A stretch of 64,000 nucleotides of DNA from Aegilops tauschii subsp. strangulata (Eukaryota; Streptophyta; Magnoliopsida; Poales; Poaceae): positions 139,516,885-139,580,884 of the forward strand of contig NC_053038.3 of assembly GCF_002575655.3 (NCBI RefSeq), in the 5' to 3' direction. The first letter of the stretch is position 1, and every line of letters starts with the position of its first letter. Below, one piece after another: positions 23,231-34,021 of the stretch. Below the pieces are notes generated by a model. It did not search any database. It was not told the origin of the DNA and saw only the letters and a program-made list of their open reading frames with translations. A program made the translations under genes and the position numbers.

Positions 23231-25342
23231 AACGGGCCCTCCCACATGGGCGAGAGCTTGTGAAAGCCCTCCCTGGAAAGGACCCGCCTCAGGACGTGGT
23301 CACCCACCTCGAGGGTCCGGGAGCGGACATTGCGGCAGTGGTAACGCCTCAGTGCCTGCTGGTACCTCACTGCGTGGAGCGAGGCCTAGCGACGGTCTTC
23401 CTCCCCGAGCACGAGGTCGGTCCCCGGCGAGGCATCCTGACGCGCCTCGTCGAATGCCAGCACCCACGGGGAGCGATGCCAAACCTCGTGAGGGAGGACC
23501 GCCTCGGCTCCGTAGACGAGGAAGAACGGGGTCTCGCCGGTGGGCTTAGTCGCGGTGGTGCGGATAGACCACAACACGAACTAAAGCTCACCGAGCCAAC
23601 CCCCGCTGCGGGCCTTGAGCTTCTTCTTGAAGCTCCTTGTCTTGAGGCCCCTCAAGACCTCCGCATTAGCGTGCTTGGCCTGGCCATTGCTCCATGGGTG
23701 CACCATCCAAGCATAGCATATCTGCGTTCCAAGGTTAGCGCAATAAGTCCTAAAGAGGTTGCTCGTGAACTGGGAACCATTGTTAGTAATGATACGATTG
23801 GGCACACCAAAAGGGTTCACGATGCCCTTGATGAACTTGACGGCCGAGCCAGCGGGGATGGTACGTACGGGTTCCACCTCCGCCCACTTGGTGAACTTGT
23901 CGATGGCAACATAGAGGTAGTGGTATATCCGCCAGCCGCTGGAGGGAAAGGGCCCAGGATATCCAACCCCCAGACCGCGAATGACCATGAGAGCGGGATG
24001 GTCTGGAGACCTTGCACAGGCTGGTGAATCTGCTTGGCATGGAACTAGCAGGCCTCGCAGGATCGCACCAGCTCGGTGGCGTCGCTGAGCGCCGTTGGCC
24101 ACTAGAAGCCGCTTCAGAACAACTTGCCCACAAGGCTGCGTGACGAGTAGTGATGCCCGCAGTCCCCACCGTGGATATCGGCCAGCAACTTGCACCCTTG
24201 TTTTTGGTATATGCACCACAGCGAGACGTCGTTGGGGCGTCGCCAGTAGAGCTCGCCATCCTACAAACAATAGGTAGTGCCCTGGCAGACCACCCACTCT
24301 GTGTCCTCCTCTTTCTTTGGCAAGGTGCTGCGGAGTAGGTACGCCTTGAACTCCTCGGTTCAGCAGCCCGCCTCAGGCTCCAGCGCCAGGAGTAAGTGGG
24401 CTCCTGAGGCCGGGGCCGGTGGCAGCTCCTCCCTGAGCAATGTCGAGCCCGCAGTCAGGGGGGCACCGATGGTTGTGGAGCCTCTCCTCAAAGACACCTG
24501 GCCTCTGGGTCTCGCGGCGTGACACCCTCTTCGTGATGTCATCTGCTTCCTTGTTGGCGCCCCGTGGGAGGTGCTGCAATTCCAAGCCTAGGAAGCGCTT
24601 TTCAATTTTACGTACCTCTTCCTGGTAAGCCTCCATGTGATCATCCTTCGGCTTGTACTCTTTATTGGAGAAGTTGACGAGGAGTTGGGAGTCTCCCTTG
24701 ATGGTGAGGCGCTTGATCCTCATGGCGGCCGCGTCCATGAGGCCGACGATCAAGCCCTTGTATTCTACGATGTTGTTGCAGACCTTCACACCGCACTGGA
24801 AGCAAAGCTGCACAACATAGTAGAGCATGTCCTCGGTTGGTGAGATAAGAATGACTCCAGCCCCCGTGACCTGCCGCGTGAAAGCGCCGCCCGAAGTGCA
24901 TGACCCATCCGTCGGGTGCCTCATCGCCAGGTGTGAGGGACTGGCCCTCGTCCAGCTCACGATCCGGAGCGTCGGTCCATTCCGCCACAAAATCGGCCAA
25001 GGTCGCCCCCTTGACGACCCTAGTCGTGCTGAACTCCAGCTGGAAGGCCTGTAGCTCGATGTTCCATTCCGCAACCCTTTCCATGGCGTTGGGGCTACGC
25101 AATATCTTCTCCAGGGGAGACGCCGATACAACCTTGATGGGATGGCCTTGGAAGTAGTGATGCAACTTCCTAGAGGCGGCAAGGAGTCCGAGAAGAAGCT
25201 TCTGCCGCATGGGGTAGCTCGCGCGTGCGTCGCGTAACACCGTGCTGAAGAAGTACACCGGATGCTCGAAGAGGGGCGAGGTGTCGGAGACGTCTTGCTC
25301 CATGGGGGGCTCAAGGGGCTCGTGAGGCTCGGGGTCGGTGAA
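23231..25342 (-). pseudogene. Tat Gypsy pol: RNase H and integrase (broken)
   Basis: Read on the minus strand from the copia insertion leftward: the end of the RT/RNase H region (LLLGLLAASRKLHHYFQGHP), then a second, archaeal-type RNase H (VCNNIVEYKGLIVGLMDAA, KGDSQLLVNFSNKEYKPKDD), then integrase. The integrase core shows GLDILGP and ANAEVLRGLK. The usual TDNG motif reads TNNG (near 23785), so the second catalytic aspartate is asparagine. Frames change several times (24662-25372, 24373-25314, 23581-24297, 23386-23577). The end of pol is cut near 23231, after the 'P-W-EGPF' region, where LTR B begins. The second RNase H fits the Tat lineage. The product cannot be functional. Confidence 0.8.
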
Positions 25343-25347
25343 GTGAC

Positions 25348-27083
25348 TGAAGGAAATATGCCCTAGAGGCAATAATAAAGTTATTATTTATTTCCTTATA
25401 ACATGATAAATGTTTATTATTCATGCTAGAATTGTATTAACCGGAAACATAATACTTGTGTGAATACATAGACAAACAGAGTGTCACTAGTATGCCTCTA
25501 CTTGACTAGCTCGTTGATCAAAGATGGTTATGTTTACTAGCCATAGACATGAGTTGTCATTTGATTAACGGGCTCACATCATTAGGAGAATTATGTGATT
25601 GACTTAACCCATTCCGTTAGCTTAGCACTCGATCGTTTAGTATCTTGCTATTGCTTTCTTCATGACTTATACATGTTCCTATGACTATGAGATTATGCAA
25701 CTCCCGTTTACCGGAGGAACACTTTGTGTGCTACCAAACGTCACAACGTAACTGGGTGATTATAAAGTTGCTCTACATGTGTCTCCAATGGTACTTGTAG
25801 GGTTGGCATATTTCGAGATTAGGATTTGTCACTCCGATTGTCGGAGAGGTATCTCTGGGCCCACTCAGTAATACACATCACTATAAGCCTTGCAAGCATT
25901 GTAACTAATGAGTTAGTTGCGGGATGATGTATTACGGAACGAGTAAAGAGACTTGCCGGTAATGAGATTGAACTAGGTATGGAGATACCGACGATCGAAT
26001 CTCGGGCAAGTAACGTACCAATGACAAAGGGAACAACGTATGTTGTTATGCGGTCTGACCGATAAAGATCTTCGTAGAATATGTGGGAGCCAATATGAGC
26101 ATCCAGGTTCCGCTATTGGTTATTGACCGGAGAGGTGTCTCGGTCATGTCTACATAGTTCTCGAACCCGTAGGGTCCGCACGCTTAACGTTACGATGACA
26201 GTTATATTATGAGTTTATATGTTTTGATGTACCGCAGGTTATTCGGAGTCCCGGATGTGATCACGGACATAACGAGGAGTCTCGAAATGGTTGAGACATA
26301 AAGATTGATATACTGGAAGCCTATGTTTGGATATCGGAAGTGTTCCGGGTGAAATCGGGATTTTTCCGGAGTACCGGGAGGTTACCGGAACCCCCCGGTA
26401 ACTTAATGGGCCTTAGTGGGCCTAGGTGGAAGAGAGGAGAGGAGGCCAGGGCAGGGCCGCACGCCCCTCCCCCAGTCCGAATAGGACAAGGAGAGGGGGG
26501 CGGCGCCCCCCCTTTCGTTCCTCCCCTCAACCTCTTCCCCCTCTCTCTCCTAGTCCAACATGGAAAAGGGGGGGAGTCCTACTCCCGGTAGGAGTAGGAC
26601 TCCTCCTGGCGCGCCTCTCCCCTTTGGCCGGCCGAACCCCCCCTTGCTCCTTTATATACGGGGGCAGGGGGCACCTCTATACAGACAATTGATCATTGAT
26701 CTCTTAGCCGTGTGCGGTGCCCCCATCTACCATATTACACCTCGATAATATCTTAGCGATGCTTAGGCGAAGCCCTGCGTCGGTAGAACATCATCATTGT
26801 CACCACGCCGTCGTGCTGACGAAAATCTCCCTCAACACTCGGCTGGATCGGAGTTCAAGGGAGGTCATCGAGATGAATGTGTGCTGAACTCAGAGGTGCC
26901 GTGCGTTCGGTACTTGATCGGTCGGATCGTGAAGACGTATGACTACATCAACCGCGTTGTGTTAACGCTTCCGCTTTCGGTCTTCGAGGGTACGTGGACA
27001 ACACTCTCCCCTCTCGTTGCTATGCATCACCATGATCTTGCGTGTGCATAGGAATTTTTTTGAAATTAATACGTTCCCCTACA
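25348..27083 (+). repeat. 5' LTR of the copia element
   Basis: 1736 bases, starting TGAAGGAAATATG rather than the usual TGTTGG, and ending CCCCTACA. A TATA box TTTATATA is at 26651-26658. Sequence between about 26400 and 26650 is GC-rich. Confidence 0.95.
26651..26658 (+). promoter_or_regulatory. TATA box in the copia 5' LTR
   Basis: TTTATATA, following CCCTTGCTCC. The matching place in the 3' LTR (33584-33591) reads TTTACATA, a single T-to-C difference. Confidence 0.6.
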
Positions 27084-27084
27084 T

Positions 27085-27100
27085 TGGCATCCGAGCCAGG
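27085..27100 (+). promoter_or_regulatory. Primer-binding site of the copia element
   Basis: TGGCATCCGAGCCAGG lies one base after the 5' LTR and differs at two places from the initiator-Met primer site (TGGTATCAGAGCC). Confidence 0.8.
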
Positions 27101-28324
27101 TTTTATGCGTTGATGTTATATGCACGAGTAGAACACAAGTGAGTTGTGGGCGATATAAGTCATACTGCTTACCAGCATGTCATATTTTGGATCAGCGGTA
27201 TTGTGAGATGAAGCGGCCCGGACCGACATTACGCGTACACTTACGCGAGACTGGTTTCACCGTTGCGAGCACTCGTTGCTTAAAGGTGACTGGCGGGTGT
27301 CTGTCTCTCTCACTTTAGTTGAACCGAGTGTGGCTACGCCCGGTCCTTGCGAAGGTTAAGACAACACCAACTTGACAAACTATCGTTGTGGTTTTGATGC
27401 ATCGGTAAGAACGGTTCTTGCTAAGCCTGTAGCAGCCACGTAAAACTTGCAACAACAAAGTAGAGGACGTCTAACTTGTTTTTGCAGGGCATGTTGTGAT
27501 GTGATATGGTCAAGACATGATGCTGAATTTTATTGTATGAGATGATCATGTTTTGTAACCGAGTTATCGGCAACTCGCAGGAGCCATATGGTTGTCGCTT
27601 TATTGTATGCAATGCAATCGCCATGTAATTGTTTTACTTTATTACTAAGCGGTACGATCGTTGTAAAAGCAATAGTTGGCGAGACGACAACGATGCTACG
27701 ATGGAGATCAAGGTGTCGCGCCGGTGACGATGGTGATCATGACGGTGCTTCGGAGATGGAGATCACAAGCACAAGATGATGATGGCCATATCATATCACT
27801 TATATTGATTGCATGTGATGTTTATCTTTTATGCATGTTATCTTGCTTTGATTGACGGTAGCATTATAAGATGATCTCTCACTAAATTTCAAGATAAAAG
27901 TGTTCTCCCTGAGTATGCACCGTTGCCAAAGTTCGTCGTGCCCAGACACCACGTGATGATCGGGTGTGATAAGCTCTACTTCCATCTACAACGGGTGCAA
28001 GCCAGTTTTGCACACGCAGAATACTCAGGTTAAAATTGACGAGCCTAGCATATGCAGATATGGCCTCGGAACACTGAGACCGAAAGGTCGACCGTGAATC
28101 ATATAGTAGATATGATCAACATAGTGATGTTCACCATTGAAAACTACTCCATTTCACGTGATGATCGGTTATGGTTTAGTTGATTTGGATCACGTAATCA
28201 CTTAGATGATTAGAGGGATGTCTATCTATGTGGGAGTTCTTAAGTAATATCATTAATAGAACTTAAATTTATCATGAACTTAGTACCTGATAGTATCTTG
28301 CTTGTCTATGTTAATTGTAGATAG
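27101..28324 (+). other. Copia untranslated leader
   Basis: About 1.2 kb between the primer-binding site and the gag ATG. It is AT-rich with stops in all frames. A long leader is normal in BARE1-like elements and may hold packaging signals, but no specific motif was identified. Confidence 0.7.
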
Positions 28325-31300
28325 ATGGTCCATGCTGTTGTTCCGTTGAATTTTAATGCGTTCCATGAGAAAGCAAAATTGAAAGATGATGGTAGCAATT
28401 ATACGGATTGGGTCCGTAACATGAGGATTATCCTCATTGCTGCACGGAAGAATTATGTCCTGGAGGCATCGCTGGGTGCCAGGCCTGCTGCAAGAGCAAC
28501 ACCAGAGGTTATGAACGTCTGGCAGAGCAAAGCTGATGACTACTCGATAGTTCAGTGTGCCATGCTTTACGGCTTAGAACCGGGTCTTCAACGACGTTTT
28601 GAACGTCATGGAGCATATGAGATGTTCCAGGAGTTGAAGTTAATATTTCAAGCAAATGCCCGGATTGAGAGATATGAAGTCTCCAATAAGTTCTACATCT
28701 GCAAGATGGAAGAGAATAGTTCTGTCAGTGAGCATATACTCAAAATGTCTGGGTATAACAATCACTTGATTCAACTGGGAGTTAATCTTCCGGATGATAG
28801 CGTCATTGACAGAATTCTTCAATCACTGCCACCAAGCTACAAGAGCTTCGTGATGAACTATAACATGCAAGGGATGAATAAGACAATTCCCGAGCTCTTC
28901 GCAATGCTAAAGGCAGCGGAGGTAGAAATCAAAAAGGAGCATCAAGTGTTGATGGTGAATAAGACCACTAGTTTCAAGAAAAAGGGCAAAGGGAAGAAGA
29001 AAGGGAACTTCAAGAAGAACAGCAAGCAAGTTGCTGTTCAGGAGAAGAAACCCAAATTTGGACCTAAACCTGAGACTGAGTGCTTCTACTGCAAGCAGAC
29101 TGGTCACTGGAAGCGGAACTGCCCCAAGTATTTGGCGGATAAGAAGGATAGCAAGGTGAACAAAGGTATATGTGATATACATGTTATTGATGTGTACCTT
29201 ACCAGAGCTCGCAGTAGCACCTGGGTATTTGATACTGGTTCTGTTGCTAATATTTGCAACTCGAAACAGGGACTACGGATTAAGCGAACACTGGCCAAGG
29301 ACGAGGTGACGATGCGCGTGGGAAACGGTTCCAAAGTCGATGTGATCGCCGTCGGCACGCTACCTCTACATCTACCTTCGGGATTAGTATTAGACCTAAA
29401 CAATTGTTATTTGGTGCCAGCGTTGAGCATGAACATTATATCTGGATCTTGTTTGATGCGAGACGGTTATTCATTTAAATTAGAGAATAATGGTTGTTCT
29501 ATTTATATGAGTAATATCTTTTATGGTCATGCACCCTTGAAGAGTGGTCTATTCTTAATGAATCTCGGTAGTAGTGACACACATATTCATAATGTCGAAG
29601 CCAAAAGATGCAGAGTTGATAATAATAGTGCAACTTATTTGTGGCACTGCCGTTTAGGTCATATCGGTGTAAAGCGCATGAAGAAACTCCATAATGATGG
29701 ACTTTTGGAATCACTTGATTATGAATCACTTGGTACTTGTGAACCGTGTCTCATGGGCAAGATGACTAAAACACCGTTCTCCGAAACTATGGAGAGAGCA
29801 ACTAATTTGTTGGAAATCATACATACAGATGTATGTGGTCCGATGAATATTGAGGCTCGTGGCGGATATCGTTATTTTCTCACCTTCACAGATGATTTGA
29901 GAAGATATGGGTATATCTACTTAATGAAACATAAGTCTGAAACATTTGAAAACTTCAAAGAATTTCAGAGTGAAGTTGAAAATCATCGTAACAAGACAAT
30001 AAAGTTTCTACGATCAGATCGTGGAGGAGAATATTTGAGTTGCGAGTTTGGCCTACATTTGAAACAATGCGGAATAGTATCGCAACTCACGCCACACGGA
30101 ACACCACAACGTAATGGTGTGTCCGAACGTCATAATCGTACTTTACTAGATATGGTGCGATCTATGATGTCTCTTACCGATTTACCGCTATCGTTTTGGG
30201 GTTATGCTTTAGAGACGGCTGCATTCACTCTAAATAGGGCACCATCAAAATCCGTTGAGACGACGCCTGATGAACTATGGTTTGGCAAGAAACCAAAGTT
30301 GTCGTTTCTTAAAGTTTGGGGTTGCGATGCTTATGTGAAGAAACTTCAACCTGATAAGCTCGAACCTAAATCGGAGAAATGTGTCTTCATAGGATACCCA
30401 AAGGAGACTGTTGGGTACACCTTCTATCACAGATCCGAAGGCAAGACATTCGTTGCTAAGAATGGATCCTTTCTAGAGAAGGAGTTTCTCTCGAAAGAAG
30501 TGAGTGGGAGGACAGTAGAACTTGATGAGGTAACTGTACCTGCTCCCTTATTGGAAAGTAGATCATCACAGAAACCAGTTTCTGCGACACCTACACCAAT
30601 TAGTGAGGAAGTTAATGATAATGATCATGAAACTTTAGATCAAGTTATTACTGAACCTCGTAGGTCAACTAGATTAAGATCCGCACCAGAGTGGTACGGT
30701 AATCCTGTTCTGGAGGTTATGTTACTAGACGATGACGAACCTACGAACTATGAAGAAGCGATGGTGAGCCCAGATTCCGCAAAATGGCTTGAGGCCATGA
30801 AATCCGAGATGGGAGCCATGTATGAGAACAAAGTATGGACTTTGGTTGACTTGCCCGATGATCGGCAAGCCATTGAAAATAAATGGATCTTCAAGAAGAA
30901 GACTGACGCTGACGGTAATGTTACTGTCTATAATGCTTGACTTGTTGCGAAAGGTTTTCGACAAGTTCAAGGGATTGACTACGATGAGACCTTCTCACCC
31001 GTAGCGATGCTCAAGTCTGTCCGAAACATGTTAGCAATTGCCGCATTTTATGATTAGGAAATTTGGCAAATGGATGTCAAAACTGCATTCCTGAATGGAT
31101 TTCTGGAAGAAGAGTTGTATATGATGCAACCGGAAGGTTTTGTCGATCCAAAGGGAGCTAACAAAGTGTGCAAGCTCCAGCGATCCATTTATGGACTAGT
31201 GCAAGCCTCTCGGAGTTGGAATAAACGCTTTGATAGTGTGATCAAAGCATTTGGTTTTATACAGACTATTGGAGAAGCCTGTATTTACAAGAAAGTGAGT

Positions 31301-32243
31301 GGGAGCTCAGTAGCATTTCTGATATTATATGTGGATGACATATTGCTAATTGGAAATGATATAGAATTTCTGGATAGCATAAAGGGATACTTGAATAAGA
31401 GTTTTTCAATGAAAGACCTCGGTGAAGCTGCATATATATTGGGCATCAAGATCTATAGAGATAGATCAAGACGCTTAATTGGACTTTCACAAAGCACATA
31501 CCTTGACAAAGTTTTGAAGAAGTTCAAAATGGATCAAGCAAAGAAAGGGTTCTTGCCTGTATTACAAGGTGTGAGATTGAGTAAGACTCAATGCCCGACC
31601 ACTGCAGAAGATAGAGAGAAGATGAAAGATGTTCCCTATGCTTCAGCCATAGGCTCTATCATGTATGCAATGCTGTGTACCAGACCTGATGTGTGCCCTG
31701 CTATAAGTTTAGCAGGGAGGTACCAAAGTAATCCAGGAGTGGATCACTGGACAGCAGTCAAGAACATCCTGAAATACCTGAAAAGGACTAAGGATATGTT
31801 TCTCATTTATGGAAGTGACAAAGAGCTCATCGTAAATGGTTACGTTGATGCAAGCTTTGACACTGATCCGGACGATTCTAAATCGCAAACCGGATACGTG
31901 TGAAGTGGAGTACATAGCTGCTTCGGAAGCAGCAAATGAAGGAGTCTAGATGAAGGAGTTCATATCCGATCTAGGTGTCATACCTAGTGCATCGGGTCCA
32001 ATGAAAATCTTTTGTGACAATACTGGTGCAATTGCCTTTGCAAAGGAATCCAGATTTCACAAGAGAACCAAGCACATCAAAAGACGCTTCAATTCCATCC
32101 GGGATTTAGTCCAGGTGGGAGACATAGAAATTTGCAAGATACATACGGATCTGAATGTTGCAGACCCGTTGACTAAGCCTCTTCCACGAGCAAAACATGA
32201 TCAGCACCAAGACTCCATGGGTGTAAGAATCATTACTGTGTAA
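28325..32243 (+). pseudogene. Copia gag-pol polyprotein, broken
   Basis: ATG at 28325 opens an 871-codon frame ending at TGA 30938. It contains gag, a CCHC knuckle CFYCKQTGHWKRNC (about residue 253), protease WVFDTGS (about 301), the pre-integrase LWHCRLGH (about 439), and integrase with all three acidic residues (HTDVCGP, RSDRGGEY, SERHNR). RT begins near residue 819. The same frame resumes after the TGA, has a TAG at 31055, and contains the RT motif YVDDILL. It ends at TGA 31901. About 25-30 codons of RNase H then appear to be missing and the rest continues in another frame (31905-32243), with a TAG at 31947. The stop at 30938 lies where copia proteins usually have Arg, consistent with CGA to TGA. 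RNase H loss alone would disable it. Confidence 0.93.
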
Positions 32244-32265
32244 TCTAGATTATTGACTCTAGTGC

Positions 32266-32276
32266 AAGTGGGAGAC
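32266..32276 (+). promoter_or_regulatory. Polypurine tract of the copia element
   Basis: AAGTGGGAGAC lies immediately before the 3' LTR start at 32277, the normal position for priming plus-strand DNA synthesis. Confidence 0.8.
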
Positions 32277-34016
32277 TGAAGGAAATATGCCCTAGAGGCA
32301 ATAATAAAGTTATTATTTATTTCCTTATATCATGATAAATGTTTATTATTCATGCTAGAATTGTATTAACCGGAAACATAATACTTGTGTGAATACATAG
32401 ACAAACAGGGTGTCACTAGTATGCCTCTACTTGACTAGCTCGTTGATCAAAGATGGTTATGTTTCCTAGCCACAGACATGAGTTGTCATTTGATTAACGG
32501 GATCACATCATTAGGAGAATGATGTGATTGACTTGACCCATTCCGTTAGCTTAGCACTCGATCGTTTAGTATCTTGCTATTGCTTTCTTCATGACTTATA
32601 CATGTTCCTATGACTATGAGATTATGCAACTCCCGTTTACCGGAGGAACACTTTGTGTGCTACCAAACGTCACAACATAACTGGGTGATTATAAAGGTGC
32701 TCTACATGTGTCTCCAAAGGTACTTGTTGGGTTGGCATATTTCGAGATTAGGATTTGTCACTCCGATTGTCGGAGAGGTATCTCTGGGCCCACTCAGTAA
32801 TACACATCACTATAAGCCTTGCAAGCATTTTAACTAATGAGTTAGTTGCGGGATGATGTATTACGGAACGAGTAAAGAGACTTGCCGGTAACGAGATTGA
32901 ACTAGGTATCGAGATACCGACGATCGAATCTCGGGCAAGTAACATACCGATGACAAAGGGAACAACGTATGTTGTTATGCGGTCTGACCGATAAAGATCT
33001 TCGCAGAATATGTGCTAGCCAATATGAGCATCCAGGCTCCGCTATTGGTTATTGACCGGAGAGGTGTCTCGGTCATCTCTACATAGTTCTCGAACCCGTA
33101 GGGTCCGCACGCTTAACGTTACGATGACAGTTATATTATGAGTTTATATGTTTTGATGTACCGAAGGTTGTTTGGAGTCCCGGATATCATCACGGACATA
33201 ACGTGGAGTCCCGAAATGGTCGAGACATAAAGATTGATATATTGGAAGCCTATGTTTGGATATTGGAAGTGTTCCGGGTGAAATCGGGATTTTTCCGGAG
33301 TACAGGGAGGTTACCGGAACCCCCCGGTAACTTAATGGGCCTTAGTTGGCCTAGGTGGAAGAGAGGAGAGGAGGCCAGGGTAGGGCCGCACGCCCGTCCC
33401 TCCCCCCAGTCCGAATAGGACAAGGAGAGGGGGGCGGCGCCCCCCTTTCCTTCCACCCCTCCACCTCTTCCCCCTCTCTCTCCTAGTCCAACATGGAAAA
33501 GGCGGGGAGTCCTACTCCTGGTAGGAGTAGGACTCCTCCTGGCGCGCCTCTCCCCTTTGGCCGGCCGAACCCCCCCTTGCTCCTTTACATACGGGGGCAG
33601 GGGGCACCTCTATACACACAATTGATGATTGATCTCTTAGCCGTGTGCGGTGGCCCACTCCACCATATTACACCTCGATAATATCGTAGCGGTGCTTAGG
33701 CGAAGCCCTGCGTCGGTAGAACATCATCATTGTCACCATGCCGTCGTGTTGACGAAACTCTCCCTCAACACTCGGCTGGATCGGAGTTCAAGGGACGTCA
33801 TCAAGCTGAACTTGTGCTAAACTCGGAGGTGCCGTGCGTTCGGTACTTGATTGGTCGGATCGTGAAGACGTACGACTACATCAACCGCGTTGTGTTAACG
33901 CTTGCGCTTTCGGTCTACGTGGGTATGTAGACAACACTCTCCCCTCTCGTTGCTATGCATCACCATGATCTTGCGTGTGCGTAGGAAATTTTTTGAAATT
34001 ACTACGTTCCCCTACA
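32277..34016 (+). repeat. 3' LTR of the copia element
   Basis: 1740 bases, starting TGAAGGAAATATG like the 5' LTR. Both LTRs share this unusual start, so it was present when the element inserted. It ends CCCCTACA, directly followed by the second GTGAC. Confidence 0.95.
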
Positions 34017-34021
34017 GTGAC

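Larger units (their letters stand above)
25348..34016 (+). mobile_element. Complete Ty1/copia element, BARE1/Angela/WIS type
   Basis: LTRs are at 25348-27083 and 32277-34016. The target duplication GTGAC is exact (25343-25347 and 34017-34021). A Met-tRNA-type primer site, gag-pol and a polypurine tract are in the expected order. The LTRs differ by about 3% in the first kilobase by eye, so insertion is old but much younger than the Tat host it splits. The LTR start (GGAAATATGCCCTAGAGGCA) is typical of the Angela/BARE1/WIS complex; the exact family needs database comparison. gag-pol carries stops and a deletion, so the element is not autonomous now. Confidence 0.95.

Noticed and set aside
23260..24027. 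Plus-strand open frame of 255 codons
   Set aside because: It is the antisense shadow of the Tat integrase, whose motifs are clear on the minus strand.
28325..30940. An intact host gene of 871 codons
   Set aside because: It is the gag-protease-integrase part of a copia polyprotein that continues after the stop.
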